A stretch of DNA of 16,366 nucleotides from a candidate division CSSED10-310 bacterium (GTDB lineage: Bacteria > CSSED10-310 > JAFGDC01): NCBI GenBank assembly GCA_016932295.1, contig JAFGDC010000403.1:1-16366 (forward strand), written 5' to 3'. Positions 1 through 6,800 of this stretch are shown one piece after another. The position numbers and the translations under genes are program-made. The notes beneath the pieces were generated by a model. That model made no database searches and was not told where the DNA came from. It saw only the letters and a program-made list of their open reading frames with translations. Each line of letters starts with the position of its first letter. Position 1 is the stretch's first letter.

Positions 1-1
1 A

Positions 2-1408
2 CGCCTGCGGATCGTCCTGCTCCTCATTGCCCTGGCCGGCGGGATAGCCGCGTTCGCGCATCAGCATGACAGGATCACGGTGTCTCAATCGTTTCGACTG
101 GAAACCTGGCGAACCGCCGCCCGGGCCGCGGCCGCCGCGCCATTGTTCGGGCACGGACCGGGTCGTTTCCCCGTCGTGTTCAGCCAGTACCGGGCGCCGG
201 ACTACCTGCGCCATTTCAGGCATGCCATGAACCTGCGGCACGCCCATCAGGAGTACCTGGAAATCCTGTGCGAAACCGGTGTCGTGGGGCTGGGGCTGGC
301 GGCATTCGTTCTGCTGGTGGCGCTGTTTCATCGCGCTGCCGCACGGCACAGCGATCCATCAGGAGCGGCGGCGCTTGTTCCGCTTGAAGCCGCGCTGCTG
401 GCGGTGCTGACGCACAACCTGGTGAGCGTGAACCTGCGGGATGCAACAGTCCATCTGGTCTTCTGGTTCTCGCTCGGCATTGTCACCGCCGGCGCCCGAC
501 GGCGCGCGGACCGGCCTGGTGACCGCCTGGCGGCCGCCGGCTGCCTGGTCATCCTGGTAATCCTCGGCATGACCACGACCATCGAGGCGCGGCGATTCCG
601 ATCGGAACGGCTGCGGGCGAAAGCCGCGGGCGCCGCGGACACGGTGACCGGTCACGAAACTGCAATCAACCTGCTCCGCCAGGCGGTGCGCCGGGATCCC
701 GGCAACCTCTTCGCCGCCTATGACCTGGGAGCGGAGCTTTACGGGGCGGGACGATTCGGGGAGGCGGCGGACACCTATCTGGCCATGGTCAGGATCGATC
801 CCTTCCATCAGCAGGCACCCATGAACCTGGCGCAATCACTGTACATGGCGGGGCACCCGGGGGAGGCCGCGGACTGGGCGAAACGAGCACTCCTGCATGA
901 GGACACGGAGGTGAACCGGTACAGTCTCGCTTTGTTCCTCGATCAGGCCGGAGATCAAGGCGCCGCCGCCGCATATGCCGAAGCGTACCGGTTGAGTGCG
1001 GCGTATGAACGGGAATATGACGCCCGGCGCCGCCCCGCAGGCCGGGGCATGCGCCAGGTCACGCCGCGGGAGCAATCGACCATACACGATATTCAGGCCA
1101 TGGCGTTGCTCCGGTTCGCGAGCCTGGAAGCAGCATCGGAACTGCACGCCGGTGACAAGGCGGCAACCCTGATCGAAACGCGCCTGGATGAACTGGCGGT
1201 CGAACAACCAGATGCGTTCACGATCAATGCCGCCCGGTATGCAGCCTACCTTGTGCTGGACCGCGGGGATCTGATCGATTTGCTGCTGGATTCCATGCAG
1301 GCCGAAGAACGGCGATTGTTCCTCGACTACGTGGCGGCGGTCTGCGGCAGGGCCGGGGACACACGGTGCGCCGGGGATGCACGGCGGCGGCTGAATCGGA
1401 ACGCATAA
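2..1408 (+). CDS. O-antigen ligase/Wzy-type membrane protein with C-terminal TPR region (5' end missing)
   Basis: The frame is open from base 2, so the true start lies before the window; the GTG at 80 is internal. The visible 468 residues begin with a hydrophobic helix (RIVLLLIALAGGIAAF), then a soluble stretch with W and PLFGHGPGRF, then HAHQEYLEILCETGVVGLG at about residues 80-98, followed by three more hydrophobic segments. This order, with the His-rich HxHxxYLExxxExGxxG motif, is the signature of the C-terminal half of the Wzy_C/O-antigen ligase family, which joins or polymerises glycans from undecaprenyl-diphosphate carriers at the periplasmic face of the inner membrane. From about residue 220 the protein turns soluble and carries at least two TPR-like helix pairs (RRDPGNLFAAYDLGAELYGAG; RIDPFHQQAPMNLAQSLYMAG). 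Ligases with a TPR tail are common in non-model Gram-negatives. Ligase, polymerase and protein O-glycosyltransferase cannot be told apart here. Stop TAA at 1406-1408. Confidence 0.8.
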   Translation, partial: RLRIVLLLIALAGGIAAFAHQHDRITVSQSFRLETWRTAARAAAAAPLFGHGPGRFPVVFSQYRAPDYLRHFRHAMNLRHAHQEYLEILCETGVVGLGLAAFVLLVALFHRAAARHSDPSGAAALVPLEAALLAVLTHNLVSVNLRDATVHLVFWFSLGIVTAGARRRADRPGDRLAAAGCLVILVILGMTTTIEARRFRSERLRAKAAGAADTVTGHETAINLLRQAVRRDPGNLFAAYDLGAELYGAGRFGEAADTYLAMVRIDPFHQQAPMNLAQSLYMAGHPGEAADWAKRALLHEDTEVNRYSLALFLDQAGDQGAAAAYAEAYRLSAAYEREYDARRRPAGRGMRQVTPREQSTIHDIQAMALLRFASLEAASELHAGDKAATLIETRLDELAVEQPDAFTINAARYAAYLVLDRGDLIDLLLDSMQAEERRLFLDYVAAVCGRAGDTRCAGDARRRLNRNA

Positions 1409-1539
1409 TCCGGCAGTCCACGAGAAAAGCGCTGGTGGCTTGCGTGACTTGGGTGGCTCGGGAAGTCCTGATGACTCTCCTCATCCGGAAAGAAATGTGG
1501 TATGGGAAATACATGGCAGCATCAAGAAGGAGCAACAAC

Positions 1540-2034
1540 ATGCTGGTTCCAACGATCATACTGGGTGTCATCGCGGCGATCCTGTTGGGGATCGGCATGC
1601 TGCAGGGCGGACAGGAACATGTCAAAGGGCTGCGGGCGGCATACCACATGACCGTTGGAGTGTTACCCCTGCTCATCTTCGCCTTCATCATCGCCGGGAT
1701 GGTTCAAATTCTGCTGCCCCATGAGATGATGGCGCGCTGGGTGGGCGCGGAATCAGGCTTGCGGGGGATTGTGATAGGCACCGTGGCAGGTGGCCTGGCG
1801 CCAGGCGGGCCCTATGTCAGTCTGCCGATAGCGGCCGGATTGCTCAATGCCGGGGCCGGTCTCGGCACCATGGTGGCGTTCCTCACCGGCTGGTCTCTTT
1901 GGGCCGTGAGCAGACTGCCCATGGAGGTTGGTATTTTGGGATGGCGGATCACCCTGGTCAGACTGGCGTGCACGTTCTTCTTCCCTCCCATCGCCGGCCT
2001 GATCGCTCAGTATTTCTTTTCCTGGGTGAAGTAA
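1540..2034 (+). CDS. half-length permease, YraQ/ArsP (DUF318) type
   Basis: A 164-residue membrane protein. The ATG at 1540 is chosen because AAGGAG lies at 1527-1532, seven bases upstream; an in-frame start at 1366 would overlap the previous gene and add a charged, non-hydrophobic leader. Hydrophobic segments lie near residues 3-21, 39-59, 73-103, 108-123 and 137-160. The motif LAPGGPYVSLPI (residues 86-97) and the FLTGWSLW segment match the predicted-permease family that includes YraQ and ArsP, whose members usually have about 300 residues in two similar halves; this one is about one half. It may dimerise to make a full pore. Substrate is unknown; some family members export organoarsenicals, but no arsenic genes are seen nearby. 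The 131-base gap from the previous gene holds no convincing promoter, so co-transcription with it is possible. Confidence 0.7.
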   Translation: MLVPTIILGVIAAILLGIGMLQGGQEHVKGLRAAYHMTVGVLPLLIFAFIIAGMVQILLPHEMMARWVGAESGLRGIVIGTVAGGLAPGGPYVSLPIAAGLLNAGAGLGTMVAFLTGWSLWAVSRLPMEVGILGWRITLVRLACTFFFPPIAGLIAQYFFSWVK

Positions 2035-2042
2035 CTTCAGGT

Positions 2043-2068
2043 AAAAAAACCGGCCCTGATGGGCCGGT
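2043..2068 (-). terminator. intrinsic terminator of the DUF4397-type gene
   Basis: Read on the minus strand, an 8-bp GC-rich stem (ACCGGCCC with GGGCCGGT, 2049-2056 and 2061-2068) and a four-base loop are followed by a run of seven T (the A run at 2043-2049 on the plus strand). It lies 31 bases past the stop of the minus-strand gene. On the plus strand the same hairpin has no T tract after it, so it would stop the convergent permease transcript only weakly. Confidence 0.85.
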
Positions 2069-2098
2069 CGTATCAGCAGACAGAAATTTCGTCAGTCG

Positions 2099-4252
2099 TC
2101 AAAAGCCCGGGGTTCCCAGGCTGTGCACCGAACCCAGTTCCGGTGCGGTTTTGCGCGCATCGATCCTGACGGTGGTGCCGTCCATCAACTGCGCGAGCAG
2201 GAAAACGGATCGCACACCCTCAACGTTCCGCCCCATGAGTTCACTACCATCGATCGGGAAGCGGCGCTCACTGACGGCAAAGACATTGGCCACGGTGCCC
2301 GGCGGCAGGGCCGGCACGTCGAACAGCAGGTCGGCGCGGCGGTCGTGGTTGACATCGAGACCGATGGTGTAGTTCTTGGCGACAAGATCCATGAAGGTAC
2401 CCGCGGCACCGTAGGCGAGATTGCGCCACAGCGGGATCCGGCCCCTGGGAGTGACCAGCATGATGTCTACCGGCCCGATACCGTAGGCGGTGTGAATAGC
2501 GCTCAGGGAGACATCCTGGCTGAGACCGGGGTGGCTGTCGTTCAGAAACAGCACCTGGAGGTCGCCGCGACCGGCCTCGCCGAAGATCACGGCGGTGTAG
2601 AACCGGTCGGGGAAGAACATCATGTCGCGCAGATTGAACACACTGGCGCCTATCCCGGCACCGGCGGGAGCAAGATCGAGGTCATAGAGATCGCCCTGCA
2701 GCTCCAGGTATCCGGTGCTCTCCGTGAACGCCAGGCCGCTGACGGCAACCGTACGCCCGTCCAACCACAGGTCGACATCCGGAACATCGGAAGAAAGGTG
2801 AATCACGCGCAGGTATGAAACGAAGGGCTTGGGATTGATCCGCAATGTATCGCCGTCCCGCAACTGCAGGACCAGGAAGATCTTGTCCCGGGCGATGCAG
2901 TCGGCGTCGCCGCAAGTGTTGTCACCGGGAGATACTTTGCGCACTGCGAAAATAGTGGCGACCTCACCCAGGCCAAGCCGCGGCATCTGGTACACCCATT
3001 CGGCGTAACCATCGGCATCGCCGTCAATACCCAGCATTACGGGTTCACCGGTCAATTGGATGTAATCCGAAACCTCTCCGAAGCCAAATCCTTTCATAAG
3101 GGGCATGAATTCCCAATTGTCCGTATCCATCACCCCGATGCTTACCTTGCCGACACCGGCGGCGGTGTGTGCGATGCGTATCTTGGTAGTGGTAATAAAG
3201 CTCGAATCGAAGTCATCCTCTATGGCCAGAGCCTTGATATCCGCGTTCAGATCATAGGCGACGGCGGTATAGGAGTGACCGGGGGCGAGGTAAATGCCAT
3301 CGACGGTGAGCAACGGCCGACCGACATTGGCGCTGCTCTCCACCACGTCGAACCGGTAGACGTCCGAGGGTAATTCCAGGTACCTGGTGCCGGTCAGGAA
3401 GGTCAGCGATTCCGCCGCCAGGATGGATTGGTCGATATAGACGTCGACCATGGGTGTGTCGGGTGAAAGATGCAGAACGCGGAGGTACGCGGACTGCCCG
3501 GCGCGTGGTTCCAGGCGGACCACGTCGCCCGTCGTCAACTGAACCATCAGCACCACCCGGTCGCCGTCATTGACGACGAACACATTGACGGAACTGCCGG
3601 CGGGCAGCGCGGGGATATCGTATACGAGGTCCGGAACCGTATCCCCGTCCACATCGATTCCGACCACCTGCGGCACGGCGTCAAGCCCGACATATTCACC
3701 CGCCTCACCGTAAGCGAGATCCTTGCCCATCAATGTCGGAGCGCCAGCCAGGGGAAGCAGCCAGACATCCACCAGCCCGATATCGGTCGCCGTGTGGATG
3801 ACACGCAATTCCACATCGGAAGTGGTAATCCGGGTGAAGGAATCCTCCAGGGTCAACCCCCTGATGTCCTCCAGGAACCCGTACGCAACAGCCGTATAAA
3901 ACCGGTCCGCGCCGAGATCCAGGCCCTCGAACTTGAGCACTCCGTCACCGGCGTTGGCGCCCGCGGGGGTTACCACAAAGTCATAGGAACCGGCCGGAAC
4001 GCGGAGGAATTCGGTACCCTGCGCGAATTCCAGGCCGCTCACCACCAGGCTGCCATTGGCGTAAATGTCCACCGCCGGAGCATCGGGCGACAGGTGAACG
4101 GCGCGCACATTGGAGGCGAAGAGATCCAGAGGCTGTTCGATCGGCATATCCACCGGCGGCGGCGCGACCACCGCCGCCTGCAGGGAGACAGTGCCCGGCA
4201 ACAGGACCAGGACCAGGATCAGTGAACGATAGCGCTTCAGCAATGTCTTCAT
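2099..4252 (-). CDS. secreted protein with three long DUF4397-type repeats
   Basis: A 717-residue exported protein. The start is the ATG at 4252 because AAGGAG sits six bases upstream and the product then opens with a classic signal peptide (MKTLLKRYRS, a hydrophobic core, likely cleavage after LQA at residue 26). An in-frame ATG at 4285 lacks such a site. The mature part is three repeats of about 205-220 residues (about 47-250, 256-475, 480-700). Each opens with a LRVxHLSxDxPxVDxY/LxxG-type strand pair, has a FYTAVAYG-type strand, then a second module (xRxIHTAxxIGxVDVxL...GIDxxxDxxxDLVYDxPALPxG...VxxxxQLxDGxTxRI). The first module matches the DUF4397 family of extracellular beta-sandwich domains, function unknown; the second looks like a diverged copy, giving six modules. 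Repeat II has a short Cys-bounded loop (C447, C451). No sortase, PEP-CTERM or other C-terminal anchor is visible, so a periplasmic or released protein is likely. It is transcribed alone. Confidence 0.8.
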   Translation of the reverse strand: MKTLLKRYRSLILVLVLLPGTVSLQAAVVAPPPVDMPIEQPLDLFASNVRAVHLSPDAPAVDIYANGSLVVSGLEFAQGTEFLRVPAGSYDFVVTPAGANAGDGVLKFEGLDLGADRFYTAVAYGFLEDIRGLTLEDSFTRITTSDVELRVIHTATDIGLVDVWLLPLAGAPTLMGKDLAYGEAGEYVGLDAVPQVVGIDVDGDTVPDLVYDIPALPAGSSVNVFVVNDGDRVVLMVQLTTGDVVRLEPRAGQSAYLRVLHLSPDTPMVDVYIDQSILAAESLTFLTGTRYLELPSDVYRFDVVESSANVGRPLLTVDGIYLAPGHSYTAVAYDLNADIKALAIEDDFDSSFITTTKIRIAHTAAGVGKVSIGVMDTDNWEFMPLMKGFGFGEVSDYIQLTGEPVMLGIDGDADGYAEWVYQMPRLGLGEVATIFAVRKVSPGDNTCGDADCIARDKIFLVLQLRDGDTLRINPKPFVSYLRVIHLSSDVPDVDLWLDGRTVAVSGLAFTESTGYLELQGDLYDLDLAPAGAGIGASVFNLRDMMFFPDRFYTAVIFGEAGRGDLQVLFLNDSHPGLSQDVSLSAIHTAYGIGPVDIMLVTPRGRIPLWRNLAYGAAGTFMDLVAKNYTIGLDVNHDRRADLLFDVPALPPGTVANVFAVSERRFPIDGSELMGRNVEGVRSVFLLAQLMDGTTVRIDARKTAPELGSVHSLGTPGF

Positions 4253-4351
4253 GATGTTCTCCTTCACAATGGTAATGGTTGTCATGTTTCGGAGACGCTT
4301 CGATCGCGGCAGCCTGCCCGCTGAACCGGGTGACCGTCAGCGTCTGAACGC

Positions 4352-4402
4352 AGAGTAACAGAACGCCGAAAGCTTGTCAAGAATATTTTTAATTTTTCTT
4401 AG
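4352..4402 (-). promoter_or_regulatory. sigma70-like promoter with AT-rich upstream element
   Basis: On the minus strand a perfect -35 TTGACA (4380-4375) is followed after 17 bases by TACTCT (4357-4352; matches TATAAT at three positions including the key first two T/A and last T). Immediately upstream lies an AT-rich block (about 4381-4400) with A and T tracts like an UP element, standing out from the GC-rich surroundings. It would give a 5' UTR of roughly 95 bases before the ATG at 4252. Confidence 0.6.
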
Positions 4403-4734
4403 ACATTCCTTAGCGACCCTTCGATGCGATTCGTTTCCCAAGGACTTCCCTTTTTCGACACGAAATCATACTTGCCATGCAGTGCATCCAATAAATGAGA
4501 CAGCTCCACAGGTGCCGCAGATATTTTAACTACCGATAGAGAGAACAATTGTTTAACATGTGTCTATTATATATCTTCTCCCCCCGGTGCGCGGTTTCAC
4601 CATGTTTTTCGACAAGTCATGACGATTCACGCCCGCGGAGCCACCAATCCGGTGCCGGGCGAACTCGCGAGGCGCCACGGATATCACGGGATGGCGACGG
4701 GCGGTTGCCTCTCAGAAAAGGATCTTTATTGTGC
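4403..4734. other. intergenic stretch with no supported gene
   Basis: The first part (to about 4580) is AT-rich for this genome; the rest is GC-rich. The longest forward frame starting with ATG in its second half (4619-4738, 39 codons) has no ribosome binding site and runs into the promoter at 4735. A TATTAT hexamer at 4565-4570 could be a -10 box, but the -35 at the right distance (AGAACA) is poor. I recognise no riboswitch or small-RNA family here. Confidence 0.5.
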
Positions 4735-4764
4735 TTGACAATCAGTTGACTGACCATGCATAGT
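4735..4764 (+). promoter_or_regulatory. sigma70-like promoter for the leader ORF and ABC exporter
   Basis: A perfect -35 TTGACA (4735-4740) and CATAGT (4759-4764, four of six matches) are separated by 18 bases. Transcription would begin near 4771, just before the strong ribosome binding site of the 18-codon leader ORF. Confidence 0.55.
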
Positions 4765-4789
4765 AGGCCCGACTTCAAGGAGGAGTTCG

Positions 4790-4846
4790 ATGAGTATGCG
4801 ACGCGGACCTTATACAAGGAGAATCTTCAGCAACCTCAGCGCCTAA
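4790..4846 (+). CDS. 18-residue leader peptide ORF upstream of ABC exporter
   Basis: ATG at 4790 follows an AAGGAGGAG block (4778-4786) by three bases, the strongest ribosome binding site in the window though tightly spaced. The ORF encodes MSMRRGPYTRRIFSNLSA, a basic 18-residue peptide, and stops with TAA at 4844-4846. It sits about 20 bases after the predicted transcription start and 160 bases before the first exporter gene. Too short for a domain match. The position, the strong site and the RNA pairings downstream suggest a regulatory leader whose translation controls the exporter. Precedent: the heterodimeric exporter BmrCD of Bacillus subtilis is controlled through the leader ORF bmrB. 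The alternative is a chance ORF next to a chance purine run. Confidence 0.5.
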   Translation: MSMRRGPYTRRIFSNLSA

Positions 4847-4854
4847 CAGGGCAG

Positions 4855-5005
4855 CCGGGGGGAGAAGTGTATCCTCGGGTCTGGTCGTGTACCTGATTCC
4901 CATCTGAGTGTTCCCATTCACAACCAGCGCGAACGAGAAAAGGACAGCTTCCTTCCCGGCATGCCGATGGCATGTGCCAACCATCACCCACAACGGGAGG
5001 GAAGC
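4855..5005 (+). promoter_or_regulatory. candidate translational attenuator: SD-sequestering stem with a competing pairing
   Basis: Bases 4947-4958 (GCTTCCTTCCCG) pair with 4994-5005 (CGGGAGGGAAGC) over 12 consecutive positions with a single G-U pair. The second arm contains the Shine-Dalgarno GGGAGG (4995-5000) of the exporter gene, so this stem would hide it. The 35-base loop carries a smaller hairpin (CATGCC, GAT, GGCATG; 4960-4974). The first arm can instead pair with 4855-4867, nine bases after the leader stop codon, over 12 pairs with two G-U and one bulged A (4863); that would free the Shine-Dalgarno. This is the two-state arrangement of erm/cat-type attenuators. Pairings were found by eye; no energies were calculated. 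Confidence 0.5.
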
Positions 5006-5006
5006 G

Positions 5007-6800
5007 ATGTTCACCATAATCAGACAGTTCCTGGCCTTGATGGGCCGGCAACGAAAAACCTATTTTCTCGCAGGGGCAGCCCTGATGGTCGCCACCGGCT
5101 TCCAGCTCGCCTTCCCCTGGGTATTGAAACGAGCCGTCGATGCCATTTCAGCCGGCAGCGTGGCCTTGTCGTATCTTGCCTGGCTGAGCGGACTGCTGTT
5201 TGCCGCAGCGCTCCTGGAGGGGGTGTTCACGTATCTGAAGAGCCGCTGGTCGGCACTGGCCGCCGAAGGCACCGTACGCGATCTGCGCAACCGTATCTTC
5301 CGGCGGCTGATGCTTCTGCCGTTCACTTCTCACAACGATATGGAGAGCGGCGACATGATCCAGCGCGCCACTTCGGACATCCAGACCATCCAGCGCTTCC
5401 TGGCCAACCAGGTGGCTGAGGTGGCCCGCACCATCTGCCTGCTCGTGGGAGTAAGCGCGCTCTTGTTCACCCTGCATCGTACGCTGGCCATGTATTCTCT
5501 CACCATGCTGCCGCTCATTTTCGGGTTCTCGTTCTATTTCTTCGGCAAGATCCGCGATCGTTTCGAGCGGTTCGACAAGGCCGAAGCGACGGTCACCTCG
5601 CGCCTCCAGGAGCACCTCTCCGGCGTCCGTGTGGTCAAGGCTTTCGCGCGGGAGGCACATGAAATGAGCCTATTCACCCGGGCCAGTGAAGACATGGCGC
5701 GGGAGGACATCAAGCTGGCGCGGCTGCATGCAATTTTCTGGCCGGCATCGGACCTGCTGTGCATGCTGCAGGTGGTACTGGTGCTGCTGGCCGGCGGATT
5801 GAAGGTTCTATCGGGCGAGATCAGCCTTGGTGCCTTCGTGGCCTTCAATACGTATATCATGTATCTGGTCTGGCCGGTGCGGCAGGTTGGTCGCTTGCTG
5901 GGAGAAATGGGACGAGCCTCGGTATCGTTGCGTCGGATCAGGGAAATCCTCGGCATGCCGGAAGAGCGCCTGACCGAGGGCGCCGGCGCCGATGGGGAAT
6001 TCCGCGGTGCGGTGGAATTCCGCGACGTCGGGTTTTCATACGGACGGGATCGTATCCTGCGGGACATCTCGTTCCGCGTCGAACCTGGGCAGACGGTAGC
6101 CGTGCTGGGCGCCACCGGCGCCGGCAAGACCACCATGATGCATCTTCTCGGCCGCTACTACGACGATTACGACGGGGCCATCTATATTGGTGGCCGCGAA
6201 CTGCGGAGGTTCACCAAACAGGAGGTGCGGTCACGGGTGGGGATAGTGCTGCAGGAACCATTCCTGTTTTCGCGGTCCCTGCGTGAAAACATCGCGTTCG
6301 GCGCACCCGGGGCCAGTCACGCCGATATCCGCGCCATGGCCGTGCTCGCCGCCGTGGATGAAGTCATCGGCGAGTTTCCCGACGGCTACGAAACCATGGT
6401 GGGCGAACGCGGCGTGACGCTTTCCGGCGGCCAGAAGCAGCGCGTGGCGCTGGCCCGCACCCTATTGGCACACACCCCGATCCTGATTTTGGACGACACC
6501 ACCTCGGCACTCGACAGCGAAACCGAGGCGGCGGTCTGCGCCGCCATTCGCGGGTGCGTGGACGGCAGAACCACCTTCATCATCACCCACCGTCTCAGCA
6601 CGGCGGCGGGAGCTGATCGCATTCTCGTGCTGGACCAAGGACGGCTGGTGCAGGACGGCAGCCATGAGGAACTGATCGCGTGCGGTGGCATCTATCGAAG
6701 CATGCACGAACGACTTTGCGACCGACAGGCACAATTAAAGAAGGAATTACGCCATGACAAGGCATGGAAATATCGAGCAGGAATTCGACAGGCGATTTGA
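5007..6800 (+). CDS. heterodimeric ABC exporter subunit with degenerate ATP site (type IV fold, BmrC/TM287-like)
   Basis: A 597-residue half-transporter: about six membrane helices in residues 1-310, then an ATP-binding domain. The ATG at 5007 is chosen for GGGAGG at 4995-5000; a GTG in frame at 4908 has no such site and adds a non-membrane leader. Motifs: Walker A GATGAGKT (368-375), Q-loop Gln416, signature LSGGQ (472-476), Walker B ILILD ending at Asp496, H-loop His528. The residue after Walker B is Asp497 where the catalytic Glu is normal. That loss, with an intact LSGGQ, is typical of the subunit that supplies the non-hydrolysing site in heterodimeric exporters. With the next gene it should form a lipid or drug/peptide exporter in the inner membrane; substrate unknown. 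It overlaps the next gene by 47 bases and is probably translated with it, with expression possibly gated by the attenuator upstream. Confidence 0.9.
   Translation: MFTIIRQFLALMGRQRKTYFLAGAALMVATGFQLAFPWVLKRAVDAISAGSVALSYLAWLSGLLFAAALLEGVFTYLKSRWSALAAEGTVRDLRNRIFRRLMLLPFTSHNDMESGDMIQRATSDIQTIQRFLANQVAEVARTICLLVGVSALLFTLHRTLAMYSLTMLPLIFGFSFYFFGKIRDRFERFDKAEATVTSRLQEHLSGVRVVKAFAREAHEMSLFTRASEDMAREDIKLARLHAIFWPASDLLCMLQVVLVLLAGGLKVLSGEISLGAFVAFNTYIMYLVWPVRQVGRLLGEMGRASVSLRRIREILGMPEERLTEGAGADGEFRGAVEFRDVGFSYGRDRILRDISFRVEPGQTVAVLGATGAGKTTMMHLLGRYYDDYDGAIYIGGRELRRFTKQEVRSRVGIVLQEPFLFSRSLRENIAFGAPGASHADIRAMAVLAAVDEVIGEFPDGYETMVGERGVTLSGGQKQRVALARTLLAHTPILILDDTTSALDSETEAAVCAAIRGCVDGRTTFIITHRLSTAAGADRILVLDQGRLVQDGSHEELIACGGIYRSMHERLCDRQAQLKKELRHDKAWKYRAGIRQAI

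Noticed and set aside
2123..4225. Plus-strand open frames of 231 and 251 codons opposite the DUF4397-type gene
   Set aside because: They mirror the minus-strand gene, which has a signal peptide, repeats, promoter and terminator. The antisense products are low-complexity His/Gln/Gly-rich shadows.
4637..4690. GC-rich segment with GGAGCCACC and GGCGCCACGG, considered as a c-di-GMP or cobalamin riboswitch
   Set aside because: The conserved core sequences and paired arms of those classes are not present.
4619..4738. 39-codon plus-strand ORF in the intergenic region
   Set aside because: No ribosome binding site, no recognisable product, and it ends inside the -35 box of the exporter promoter.
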